64,000 nt of DNA from the NCBI RefSeq assembly GCF_018499875.1, contig NZ_JAHBAY010000017.1, positions 113,878-177,877 on the forward strand, given 5' to 3'. This DNA comes from Kineosporia corallincola (GTDB taxonomy: Bacteria; Actinomycetota; Actinomycetes; Actinomycetales; Kineosporiaceae). The notes under the pieces are model-generated. The model searched no databases. It saw only the letters and a list, made by a program, of their open reading frames with translations, and had not been told where the DNA came from. The translations under genes were made by a program, and so were the position numbers. Positions 1 through 7,951 of the stretch are shown piece by piece; positions within the stretch are counted from its first letter, which is position 1; every line of letters starts with the position of its first letter.

Positions 1-275
1 AGCACCACCAGGGCAGCCGGAACCAGGATCCCGGGCAGGATCAGGGAGCGCAGGGCGAGCGGGAGTTCGCTCAGCGTCGTCCTCCAGCCGGTGGACTCAC
101 CGGCCAGGTGGGCGCGCAGGTGCCGCACGGCCAGGGCGATCACCGGCAGCGCCGTCACCACGCCCAGGCTGCCCACGGCCACCAGCGCACCGGTCACCAG
201 GGTCTCGCCGAGCAGGGCGAAGGACGGCGAGGGACCGGCCAATGTGCGGTCCGCAGAATGCCTGGGCAACCTCAT
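1..275 (-). CDS. YesL/DUF624-like membrane protein, partial (C-terminus off the window)
   Basis: The visible part starts at an ATG that overlaps the stop of the upstream permease (ATGA), so it is the last visible gene of the arabinofuranosidase/ABC operon. About 91 codons are present. After a short polar N-terminus comes a hydrophobic helix (LLGETLVTGALVAVGSLGVV), then the HLRAHLAGE stretch, then a second hydrophobic segment that runs off the edge. This pattern resembles the YesL/DUF624 small integral membrane proteins often encoded beside sugar ABC permeases in actinomycetes. Their biochemical role is unknown; an accessory role in uptake is inferred from context only. The family call rests on the spacing of the hydrophobic segments and the ALP/HLR motifs. 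Confidence 0.6.
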   Translation of the reverse strand, partial: MRLPRHSADRTLAGPSPSFALLGETLVTGALVAVGSLGVVTALPVIALAVRHLRAHLAGESTGWRTTLSELPLALRSLILPGILVPAALVV

Positions 276-1129
276 CCCTTCAGCCCCGTGGTGGCGACGC
301 CGCCGATCAGGTAGCGCTGGAACACCAGGAAGAAGATGATCACCGGCGCCAGGGCCAGCACGGCCATGGCCATCTGGGCACCGTAGTCGGACGTCGAGGT
401 CTGGTCGACGAACAGCCGCAGCGCCACCGGAAGCGGATACAGGTCAGAGTTTTTCAGATACAGCAGCGGCCCGAAGAAGTCGTTCCAGCTCCAGATGAAC
501 GCGAAGATCGACGCGGTGGCCAGCACCGGCTTCATCAGTGGCAGCGTGATCGACCGGAAGATCCGCCAGTGCCCGGCGCCGTCGATCCAGGCCGCCTCGT
601 CGAGCTCCCGGGGCAGCCCACGCATGAACTGCACCATGAGGAACACGAAAAATGCTTCCGCGGCGAGGAATTTGCCGATCAGCAGCGGCACGAAGGTGTC
701 GACCAGGCCGAGGTTGTTGAACAGGATGTACTGCGGAATGATCACGACGTGGAACGGCAGCAGCAGGGTGCCGATCATCAGCGCGAACCACAGCCTGCGG
801 CCGGGGAAGTCGATGCGGGCGAAGGCGTAGGCGGTCACCGAGGCCGACAGCACCGTGCCCACCACCGAGCCGACGGCCAGCAGCAGCGAGTTGCCGAAGA
901 ACCGCCAGAACGACACCCCGGCGATGCCCGCCAGGGCGGTGCGGAAGTTGTCGAGTGTCGGGTGCTCCGGGATCAGGCTGACCGAACCCACGATCTGGTG
1001 GGTGGGTTTGAACGACGACAACAGCATCCAGGCGCCCGGGTAGAGCACCACCACCCCGATCGCCAGGGCCAGCAGGTGCCATCCGAACGACCCGAGAAGC
1101 TTTCTGGTGCGCGGCTTCACATCACTCAC
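272..1129 (-). CDS. Carbohydrate ABC transporter permease (MalG/AraQ type)
   Basis: A 285-residue inner-membrane permease of the binding-protein-dependent sugar importer family. It begins with GTG overlapping the preceding permease stop by 4 bases. A first transmembrane helix follows the basic N-terminus (RTRKLLGSFGWHLLALAIGVVVLYPGAW), and the EAA cytoplasmic loop that contacts the ATPase reads DEAAWIDGAGHWRIF. No ATPase is encoded nearby, so a shared multi-sugar ATPase (MsiK-like), the usual actinomycete arrangement, probably energises it. The linked GH51 enzyme suggests that arabinose-containing oligosaccharides or arabinose are carried; the exact substrate is inferred. Confidence 0.92.
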   Translation of the reverse strand: MSDVKPRTRKLLGSFGWHLLALAIGVVVLYPGAWMLLSSFKPTHQIVGSVSLIPEHPTLDNFRTALAGIAGVSFWRFFGNSLLLAVGSVVGTVLSASVTAYAFARIDFPGRRLWFALMIGTLLLPFHVVIIPQYILFNNLGLVDTFVPLLIGKFLAAEAFFVFLMVQFMRGLPRELDEAAWIDGAGHWRIFRSITLPLMKPVLATASIFAFIWSWNDFFGPLLYLKNSDLYPLPVALRLFVDQTSTSDYGAQMAMAVLALAPVIIFFLVFQRYLIGGVATTGLKG

Positions 1130-2073
1130 CGGGAATCGCCCCCGTAGTGCACCCAGGCGTTGGAGGTACGGAACATGACGAAGGTCAGCAGGCCCACCAC
1201 CAGCACGAGCACCCAGGCCATGGCCGAGGCGTAGCCCATCCGGAAGTCCTGGAAACCACGCTGGTACAGGTAGAGGGTGTAGAACAGGCTCGAACCGGCC
1301 GGACCGCCGGTGCCGTTCGAGATGATGTACGCCGAACCGAACACCTGGAAGGCGTGCACCGACTCCAGCAGCAGGTTGAAGAAGATCACCGGCGACAGCA
1401 TCGGCACGGTGATGCTGACGAACTTGCGCCAGGGCCCGGCGCCGTCCACCGCCGCGGCCTCGTACAGCTCGGCGGGCACCTGCTTCAGCCCGGCCAGGAA
1501 GATCACCATCGGCGCCCCGAACTGCCAGGTGGTCAGCAGCACGAACATCGGCATGATCAGGTCGGGGTTGCCCACCCAGCCGCCCCAGTCCAGCCCGCTG
1601 CCACTGCCGATCCGGTCGACGATGCCGCCGTCGATGAACATCGCCCGCCAGACGATGGCGATCGACACCGACGCCCCGATCAGCGAGGGGGCGTAGAACA
1701 GCGAGCGATAGAATCCCTGGCCCCGCCGGCTGTTGTTCAACAGCATCGCGATGGCCAGTGCCGCAGCCAGTTTCACCGGCGTCCCGATCACCACGTAGGT
1801 CAGGGTGACCTTGACCGCCTGGTGGAACTTCGGGTCGTCCAGGAGCAGCTGGTAGTTGTCCGGGCCGATCCACTCGGGCGCGCCGAACAGGTTGTACTTG
1901 GTGAACGACAGGTACAGCGACACCAGCATCGGCCCGGCGGTGAGAGCGAAGAACCCGATCAGCCAGGGAGTCAGGAACCCGTAACCGGCCAGCACGTCAT
2001 GCCGTTTCCAGCGGCGCGGGCGCCGGGTCGGTGGCGACTCCTGGGCCGGCGCGGACGCCTCGATCACACTCAC
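1126..2073 (-). CDS. Carbohydrate ABC transporter permease (MalF/UgpA type)
   Basis: A 315-residue permease and heterodimer partner of the next gene. The start is GTG within a GTGA overlap with the stop of the solute-binding protein, so the genes are translationally coupled. A basic stretch (RRPRRWKRHD) precedes the first membrane helix (GFLTPWLIGFFALTAGPMLVS shows its core), followed by several more helices. The EAA loop is YEAAAVDGAGPWRKF. Length and motif match the sugar ABC permease 1 family. It belongs to the LacI-controlled operon that starts with the arabinofuranosidase. Confidence 0.92.
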   Translation of the reverse strand: MSVIEASAPAQESPPTRRPRRWKRHDVLAGYGFLTPWLIGFFALTAGPMLVSLYLSFTKYNLFGAPEWIGPDNYQLLLDDPKFHQAVKVTLTYVVIGTPVKLAAALAIAMLLNNSRRGQGFYRSLFYAPSLIGASVSIAIVWRAMFIDGGIVDRIGSGSGLDWGGWVGNPDLIMPMFVLLTTWQFGAPMVIFLAGLKQVPAELYEAAAVDGAGPWRKFVSITVPMLSPVIFFNLLLESVHAFQVFGSAYIISNGTGGPAGSSLFYTLYLYQRGFQDFRMGYASAMAWVLVLVVGLLTFVMFRTSNAWVHYGGDSR

Positions 2074-3359
2074 TGCGTGGCCTGCTGCGCCTCGGCCCAG
2101 AACTGCTCGACGAACTCGTCGGGTGAGATCTTGTCGTAGGCCAGGTCTTCCGACAGGGTCAGCCAGGTCGCCTCCAGGCTACCGAAACCCTTGATCGGGA
2201 TCGGCGTCTCGGCCGTCACGCTGTCGGCCACGTCCTTCTCGTAGGCCGTGGTCAGGGCGTCGGCGCTGCCCTCCTCCGACACCACCGCGTCACGCTGGGC
2301 CTGGTTACTCGGCACGCCGCGGGAGTTGCCGAAGATCTTGCCCACCTCGGGGTCGGTGGTGAGGAAGTCGGTGAGCTTGGCGGCGGCCGTCTTGTGCTCG
2401 GAGTTGTTCGAGATCGAGAGCAGCATCGAGGGTTTCCAGAACATCTCCTTGCTGCCGTTCGCACCGGTGGGCACCGGCATCAGCTCCACCTCGGTGTCCA
2501 TGTCGGTGATGTAGCTGGCGGTGAAGTTGTCCCAGTTCAGCTCCGTGGCCTGCTCGCTCACCAGGAACGGGCTCTTCGGCTTGAGCTGGGTGGTGCGGGA
2601 GGCGGAGGCGAAGGCCTTGGCGGTGTCGGGCGCCTCGCCCAGCGCCAGCCATTCGCGGATGTGGTCCTGGGTGAAGGCGATCTGGCCGTCGTCGGTGTAC
2701 GGGTCGACACCCTTCTGCACCAGCCACTGGATGAAGATCCACAGCGCGCCGCGGTAGTCTCCGCTGCCCACGATCGGCTGCCCGTCCTCGGTCTTGACCC
2801 CCTTGGCCGCCACCTCCAGGATCCAGTCGTTGTACTGCTCCCAGGTGTAGTCCTCGGGAAGTGGCTCCACACCAGCCTTCTCGATCAGGGCTGGGTTGAC
2901 GAACAGGGCGAAGGTGTTGGTGCCGGCCGAGAGACCGAGCAGTTCGTCGTCCACCGTTCCGGCTTGCAGCTGCGCCTCGTCGAAGCCCGAGGTGTCGATG
3001 TCGCTGAACTGGGAAAGGTCTGCCAGGTGCCCGTTCTCGGAGTACTCACGCAGGTAGGACAGGTCCATCTGCATCACGTCGGGCAGTGCCCGGCCGGCCG
3101 CCTCGGTGGAGCGGGCGGTCCAGTAGTTCGGGAAGTCGGTGAACGAGGTCTTGACCTTGATGTCCGGATTGGCCTTCTCGAACAGCGCGACGGCCTGCTG
3201 GTACTTCTCCGCCCGGTCGTCACCGCCCCACCAGGTGAAGCTGATCGTGCCGGTGGCGCTGTCGCCACCGCTGTCGTTGCCGCCGCAGGCCGCGGTGCCG
3301 GCCATCACGGCGGTCGCGGTGACCAGTACGGTGATCCTTCGGGCCCGGTTCAGCTTCAT
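2070..3359 (-). CDS. Extracellular sugar-binding lipoprotein of ABC importer
   Basis: A 429-residue solute-binding protein (family 1). The start is set by a strong AGGAGG ribosome site 8 bases upstream of the ATG. The signal peptide carries a lipobox (MAGTAAC), so it is anchored to the outer face of the membrane, followed by a Ser/Gly-rich spacer and the ITFTWWGGDD-like first strand (SFTWWGGDDRAEKY) typical of this family. It captures the sugar and delivers it to the two permeases encoded downstream. It follows the GH51 gene by 23 bases. Confidence 0.93.
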   Translation of the reverse strand: MKLNRARRITVLVTATAVMAGTAACGGNDSGGDSATGTISFTWWGGDDRAEKYQQAVALFEKANPDIKVKTSFTDFPNYWTARSTEAAGRALPDVMQMDLSYLREYSENGHLADLSQFSDIDTSGFDEAQLQAGTVDDELLGLSAGTNTFALFVNPALIEKAGVEPLPEDYTWEQYNDWILEVAAKGVKTEDGQPIVGSGDYRGALWIFIQWLVQKGVDPYTDDGQIAFTQDHIREWLALGEAPDTAKAFASASRTTQLKPKSPFLVSEQATELNWDNFTASYITDMDTEVELMPVPTGANGSKEMFWKPSMLLSISNNSEHKTAAAKLTDFLTTDPEVGKIFGNSRGVPSNQAQRDAVVSEEGSADALTTAYEKDVADSVTAETPIPIKGFGSLEATWLTLSEDLAYDKISPDEFVEQFWAEAQQATQ

Positions 3360-3382
3360 CGTTGAAACCTCCTGGTGGTGGG

Positions 3383-4900
3383 TCAGTTCGAGAGATCGAG
3401 CGAGACGGTCAGGTAGGAGTGCGCGGGCAGGTCGACCGTCAGTCCACGGGGATGGGCAGTCACGCCGTCGAAGGCCACCGGCCGCACGGCTTCGGGGGCG
3501 GTGGGGGAGTTGTGCGCCTGGAGACTGCCGGCCGTGAGCAGCCGCGCGGTGTGGCTCTCGACCGTGCGTCCCCGCAGATCCAGCACCACGGAACGGCTTT
3601 CGTCGGCATCCAGGTTGGAGAGGCTGATCAGGGCGGTGTCGCCGGTGGTGGACGCGGACGCGGACAGCAGCGGCACGTTCTCGTGGGTGCCGGCGTCGAG
3701 CACGTGGGCCGTGAGCGACGAGGCGTCGTGGTGGCCGGTGTTCATCTCGAACACGTGGTAGGTGGGGGTGAGCACCAGGGCGCCGCTGGCCGGGTCGGTG
3801 AGGATCATCGCCTGGAGCACGTTGACGGTCTGCGCGATGTTGGCCATCACCAGCCGGTCGGCGTGCCGGTGGAAGGCGTCGAAGTGCAGGCTCGCCACCA
3901 GGGCGTCCCGTAAGGTGTTCTGCTGGTACAGGAAACCAGGATTGGTGCCCTCCTCCACGTTCCACCAGGTGCCCCACTCGTCCAGCACCAGACCGATCCG
4001 CTTCTTCGGGTCGCGGCGGTCCATCACCGTGGAGTGCCGGGTCAGCATCTCCTCCACCCGGTAGGCCTGGGTGATGGTGCGGTAGTACTCCTCGGTGTCG
4101 AAGGCGGTGGCGTCGCCCTTGTTCTGCCAGTCGCCGCTCATCGTGTAGTAGTGGAACGAAACCGCCTGGAACACCGGGGGAATGTCGTTGTCCAGGCAGC
4201 CCAGGGCCTTCATCAGCGACTCGGTCCAGGCGTAGTCGTCGGCGTTGGCGCCGGCCGCGATCCGGTACACCCGGTTGTCGCCGTGGTCACGCACGTAGGT
4301 CGCGTACTGCCGGGCCAGGTCGGCGAAGGCGTCGCCGCGCAGGTTGCCGCCACAACCCCAGGCCTCGTTGCCGAGCCCCCAGTAGGGCACCTTCCACGGC
4401 TCGTCGCGGCCGTTGCCGCGGCGCAGCGAGGCCATCGGCGAGTCGTCGCCCCGGGTGAGATACTCGATCCACTCGGACATCTCGCGCACCGTGCCGGAGC
4501 CGACGTTGCCGCTCACGTAGGGGTCGGCACCCAGCAGCTCGCACAGGTCCATGAACTCGTGGGTGCCGAAGGAGTTGTCCTCCACCACGTCGCCCCAGTG
4601 CGAGTTGACCATGCGGGGCCGCTGCTCGCGCGGGCCGATGCCGTCACGCCAGTGGTAGTCGTCCGCGAAACATCCGCCGGGCCAGCGGAGATTGGGGATC
4701 CGCAGCACCTTCAGCGCCTCGACCACGTCGGAGCGGATGCCGTTGGTGTGGGGCAGCGGCGAGTCCTCGCCCACCCAGAACCCGCCGTAGATGCACCGGC
4801 CCAGGTGCTCGGCGAAGTGGCCGTAGAGGTGGCGGCTGATCGTCGGGCCGGGCAGATCCAGATCGATGACGACGCGGGCCGGGCCGGTGGGCGTGCTCAT
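3383..4900 (-). CDS. Alpha-L-arabinofuranosidase, GH51
   Basis: A 505-residue glycoside hydrolase that releases L-arabinose from arabinan or arabinoxylan fragments with retention of configuration. GH51 hallmarks are visible: [19 protein letters not shown] near the N-terminus, the acid/base Glu179 in GLGNEAW, and the nucleophile Glu308 in VLDEWGTWW. There is no signal peptide, so it acts in the cytoplasm on imported oligosaccharides. It heads the operon with the ABC importer. A GGAAGG ribosome site lies upstream of the ATG. The divergent LacI gene and a palindromic site 42 bases upstream suggest repression in the absence of arabinosides. Confidence 0.95.
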   Translation of the reverse strand: MSTPTGPARVVIDLDLPGPTISRHLYGHFAEHLGRCIYGGFWVGEDSPLPHTNGIRSDVVEALKVLRIPNLRWPGGCFADDYHWRDGIGPREQRPRMVNSHWGDVVEDNSFGTHEFMDLCELLGADPYVSGNVGSGTVREMSEWIEYLTRGDDSPMASLRRGNGRDEPWKVPYWGLGNEAWGCGGNLRGDAFADLARQYATYVRDHGDNRVYRIAAGANADDYAWTESLMKALGCLDNDIPPVFQAVSFHYYTMSGDWQNKGDATAFDTEEYYRTITQAYRVEEMLTRHSTVMDRRDPKKRIGLVLDEWGTWWNVEEGTNPGFLYQQNTLRDALVASLHFDAFHRHADRLVMANIAQTVNVLQAMILTDPASGALVLTPTYHVFEMNTGHHDASSLTAHVLDAGTHENVPLLSASASTTGDTALISLSNLDADESRSVVLDLRGRTVESHTARLLTAGSLQAHNSPTAPEAVRPVAFDGVTAHPRGLTVDLPAHSYLTVSLDLSN

Positions 4901-4941
4901 GACGTGCTCTACCTTCCTGGCGCGCGTCGGCAGCGCCGGGC

Positions 4942-4951
4942 TAATCGATTA
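4942..4951. promoter_or_regulatory. Putative LacI-type operator upstream of GH51 operon
   Basis: Perfect 10-base palindrome TAATCGATTA with a central CG, the usual core of LacI-family operators. It lies in the intergenic region between the arabinofuranosidase and the divergent LacI gene. The right half (CGATTAACC) recurs near 5061. Binding by the neighbouring regulator is inferred. Confidence 0.6.
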
Positions 4952-5056
4952 ACCGCACGGTGAACGGCGGCGGACGCGGAAAGGGCGGAGTGCGCACCGG
5001 GACGTCGGCGGGACGCGGGTGGCCGGTGCCGCCGATCGCGTCCTCGTGATCTGACA

Positions 5057-5066
5057 AAAACGATTA
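5057..5066. promoter_or_regulatory. Second, imperfect LacI-type operator
   Basis: AAAACGATTA shares 8 of 10 bases with the palindrome at 4942 and continues into the same CGATTAACC half site. It lies about 80 bases before the LacI start and could serve autoregulation or looping with the first site. Confidence 0.4.
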
Positions 5067-5143
5067 ACCTTCGAGACCTCCCCCGTCAAGGGAGGATTTC
5101 GGCGAGAGCCCGGACGTCACGGGTTGTGAGCATGGAGGAACAG

Positions 5144-6280
5144 ATGGGTACCGACGACCGGCGGCCCGCCGAAAATGTTTCGAACAGGACTGCCGATGAA
5201 GGGGTTTCGGGGGCGCGCCCCGGCGGCAGGCGTCGCAGCACCCCGGGCACCGCGGTCACGATCTCCGACGTGGCCAGGGTCGCGGGTGTGTCGACCGCCA
5301 CGGTCTCGAACGCGCTGAACGGTCGCCCGGGGATGGCCGAGGAGACCCGGGCCCGCATCCTGGCGGCGGTCGACGAGCTCGGCTACCAGATCAATCCGAC
5401 CGCCCGCAGCCTGCGGGCCGGCCGTACCGACGCGATCGGCCTGCTGGTGCCCGAGCTGGACCGGCCGTTCTTCGGGCAGCTGGCCACCCGGCTGGCCGAC
5501 GGGGTCGAGGCCACCGGCCGGCACCTGGTGCTGCAACGCTCGGGCAGCAACCGGGAGGGGGAGCTGGCCGCCGTCGCCTACGCCCGGCTGCGGATGTACG
5601 ACGGGGTGATCGTCACCGTGGTCGACCTGGACCTGGACGACCTGGAACGGCTCAATTTCGCCACCCCGGTGGTGCTGGTGGGGGAGCGGGTGGTGCCGCG
5701 CACCTTCGACCACGTGATGATGGACAACGTGGGGGGAGCCCGGCTGGCCACCGCGCACCTGATCGAGTGCGGCGCCCGGCGGATCGCGATCCTGGGCGGG
5801 TCGCGCGACGAGAGCCACGCGCGCATGCCGTCCTTGCGCACCCGGGGCTGGCGTGAGGCGCACGAGGACGCCGGGCTGGTTCCCCCGGAGGAGCTGATCG
5901 TGGAGCTGGACGCGATCGACCCGGCCACGGGCCGCCGGGCGGTGCGGGAACTGGCGCGGGAGCACGATTTCGACGCGGTGTTCGCCGTCACCGATTTTCT
6001 GGCCCTCGGCGTGCTGCGCGGACTCGCCGACCTGAATCTGTCTGTGCCGCAACAGGTTCAGGTGGTGGGGTTCGACGACGTGGACGAGTCGGAGTTCACC
6101 GTGCCGTCTCTCACCACGATCGGCTCGGGCCGCACGGTCATCGCCTCCACCATCCTCGGTCTGCTGGAGACCCGGATGCGCGAGCAGGCACAGCGGCTGG
6201 CCCCCGGTGACCGGGCCGAACCGGTCGAGGTGACCATCACCCCGGAGCTGGTGCGACGCGGCTCAACCCGCGGGCACTGA
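5144..6280 (+). CDS. LacI-family transcriptional regulator (arabinoside locus)
   Basis: A 378-residue regulator. The N-terminal helix-turn-helix reads ISDVARVAGVSTATVSNALNG, preceded by an unusually long polar extension of about 38 residues. The ligand-binding domain is periplasmic-binding-protein like (RTDAIGLLVPELDRPFFG; VVGFDDVDESEFTVPSLTTI). I chose the ATG at 5144 because GGAGGAA sits 4-10 bases before it; a GTG at 5126 and an ATG at 5132 are in frame but lack a ribosome site. It is divergent from the GH51/ABC operon and probably represses it until an arabinose-type inducer binds. Confidence 0.92.
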   Translation: MGTDDRRPAENVSNRTADEGVSGARPGGRRRSTPGTAVTISDVARVAGVSTATVSNALNGRPGMAEETRARILAAVDELGYQINPTARSLRAGRTDAIGLLVPELDRPFFGQLATRLADGVEATGRHLVLQRSGSNREGELAAVAYARLRMYDGVIVTVVDLDLDDLERLNFATPVVLVGERVVPRTFDHVMMDNVGGARLATAHLIECGARRIAILGGSRDESHARMPSLRTRGWREAHEDAGLVPPEELIVELDAIDPATGRRAVRELAREHDFDAVFAVTDFLALGVLRGLADLNLSVPQQVQVVGFDDVDESEFTVPSLTTIGSGRTVIASTILGLLETRMREQAQRLAPGDRAEPVEVTITPELVRRGSTRGH

Positions 6281-6795
6281 CCCGAGCTGCCGGGCTACGG
6301 CGGCGGCCGCGTCGCGCCCGGCCCGGTTCGAGCCGACGGTGGACTGCGAGGGCACGAAACCGATGAGGTGCACTCGGGGTTCGCCGGTGACCCGGGTTCC
6401 GGTGAGCCGGAGCGCCCCCCGCTCCCGGGCGGTCAGGGCGCACGGCGTCCACAGCAGTCCGGTGTACGAGACCACGCTCCCCGTGGGCCGTCCCGCCTCC
6501 ACGTCGGCGGTCACCCGGGCGATCACCGCACGTCCCTCCACCTCGTGCCGGAACTCGCCGTCGAGAAACACCGGTTCCCGCCGGGTGTACCAGAAAGTGT
6601 CTGCCACCCGGGATATCTCGTCCAGCTGCTGAAGGGCGGAAATGCCGCCGCCGACCACGGCGACGCGCATGCCGGCCAGGTGATCCGCGGAAACGTAGTC
6701 ACGGGTGTGCATCTGGAGGCCGGCGAAGCTCTCCAGGCCCGGATGGTGCGGGATCACCGGGTTGTTCCAGGTGCCGGTGGCATTGATGACGGTGC
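6263..6795 (-). pseudogene. Flavin monooxygenase remnant with N-terminal and internal deletions
   Basis: The reading frame opens just after the stop of the upstream acyl-CoA dehydrogenase-like gene and begins mid-protein with TVINATGTWNNPVIP, the strand that follows the first (FAD) Rossmann domain in flavin-dependent monooxygenases. The second dinucleotide-binding site is intact (VAVVGGGISALQQLDEIS). The N-terminal FAD GxGxxG domain of roughly 100 residues is absent. The C-terminal part jumps from TALTARERG-type sequence (GLLWTPCALTARERGA) straight to LRLTGTRVTGEPRVHLIGF. Intact relatives carry about 50 residues there, including an ATGF-like motif, so an internal in-frame deletion is likely. 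It has no ribosome site. It overlaps the LacI 3' end by 18 bases. Non-functional as an FMO. Confidence 0.72.
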
Positions 6796-6796
6796 G

Positions 6797-7951
6797 TCAT
6801 GGCGTGGTGCTGAACAGGGTTCCCGCGATCAGGTCGAGCATGACCTCGCTCGGCCCGGCCGCGAGCGCCGCGGCCCGCGCCTCCCGGTGCGCCCGGGCGA
6901 TCGAGGAGTCCGCCACGAAGCCGGCCGAGCCGTGCAGGTGCAGGCAGCGGTCGGCGACCCGGCAGGCCAGTTCGGTGGCGTACAGCTTGGCCGCCGAGCA
7001 CTCGGCCACCGGCAGGTCGCCGCGGGCCAGGCGGTGGGCGGCGTCGTGCACCAGCAGGCGGGCGGCGGACAGTTCGGTGTGCATCCCGGCCAGGGCGTGC
7101 CGCACGCTCTGGAGGTCACCGGCCCGGCCGCCGAACAGGGCGCGCCGTTGCACGTGGTCGAGGGTGTCGTGCAGGCAGCGGTCCACGCCGCCGACGGCCA
7201 GCGCCGCGGCGATCACGCGCTCTTGCTGAAAACCCTTCATCAGGTAGTGGAATCCCCGTCCGGCGCGGCCGATCAGGGCGTCGGCGGGCAGCGGGACGCC
7301 GTCCAGGCCGAGTTGTGCGGTGCCGGCGCAGTGCCAGGCGGCCAGGGGCTGCGGGGTGACGGTGAGGCCGGGGGCGTCGAGGTCGGTGACGAAGAGCGAG
7401 ATGCCGGTCGGGCCACGGGTGGCCGGGCCGGTGCGGGCGGCGATCACGGCGAAGCCGCCGCACAGTGCGTTGGTCACCATGGTCTTGGTGCCGTGCAGCC
7501 GGAACCCGTCGCCGTCCGGCGTGGCGGTGGTGGCGAGGGCGGTCAGGTCCGATCCGGCGTCCGGTTCGGTGACGGCGAGGGCCGCGACCCGCTCGCCCCG
7601 GATCGCCGGGCCCAGGTAGCGGTGCCGCAGGGCCGGTGCGGCGGCGGTGGCCAGGTAGTGCGTGGCCATCCAGGTGTGCACGCCGACGGCGGCCCGGAAA
7701 CCGCTGAAACCGGTGCGCCCCAGCTCTTCGGCGGCCACCACCGAGGAGAGCAGGTCGTGCCCGGTGCCGCCGTCGGCGATCGGGTGGGCCAGGCCGAGCA
7801 GGCCCGCCGCGCCGAGTGTCTTCCAGGCGTGCCCGGGGATCCGGCCCTGTTCCTCCCAGCCGGGCAGGGCGGGCACCACCTGCTCGTCGAGCAGGGTCCG
7901 CACGCTGATGCGGAAGGCCTCGTGGTCGGCGGTGAGCAGGGTGGAGCTCAT
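6797..7951 (-). CDS. Acyl-CoA dehydrogenase-like flavoprotein of the halogenase cluster
   Basis: A 384-residue protein with the three-part acyl-CoA dehydrogenase fold: an N-terminal helical domain, a central beta domain with the FAD/substrate motif ALAVTEPDAGSDLTAL, and a C-terminal helical domain (RRALFGGRAGDLQSVRH; LHLHGSAGFVADSSIARAHRE). The usual C-terminal base in YEGTSEI is replaced: the aligned stretch is AAGPSEVM, so that glutamate is Ala. It starts by ATGA overlap with the methyltransferase-carrier gene. Acyl-CoA dehydrogenase homologues in NRPS clusters act on carrier-bound aminoacyl thioesters; KtzA of the kutzneride pathway closes a cyclopropane ring on a chlorinated residue. A similar role on a chlorinated aminoacyl thioester is inferred from context. 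Confidence 0.85.
   Translation of the reverse strand: MSSTLLTADHEAFRISVRTLLDEQVVPALPGWEEQGRIPGHAWKTLGAAGLLGLAHPIADGGTGHDLLSSVVAAEELGRTGFSGFRAAVGVHTWMATHYLATAAAPALRHRYLGPAIRGERVAALAVTEPDAGSDLTALATTATPDGDGFRLHGTKTMVTNALCGGFAVIAARTGPATRGPTGISLFVTDLDAPGLTVTPQPLAAWHCAGTAQLGLDGVPLPADALIGRAGRGFHYLMKGFQQERVIAAALAVGGVDRCLHDTLDHVQRRALFGGRAGDLQSVRHALAGMHTELSAARLLVHDAAHRLARGDLPVAECSAAKLYATELACRVADRCLHLHGSAGFVADSSIARAHREARAAALAAGPSEVMLDLIAGTLFSTTP

Noticed and set aside
272..1873. A 533-codon frame apparently fusing two permeases
   Set aside because: Only the last 285 codons are permease sequence; the rest is the wrong frame of the other permease. A GTG at 1129 in a GTGA overlap gives the real start.
2070..3977. 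A 635-codon frame for the binding protein
   Set aside because: The N-terminal 206 codons are out-of-frame GH51 sequence; AGGAGG and a lipoprotein signal mark the start at 3359.
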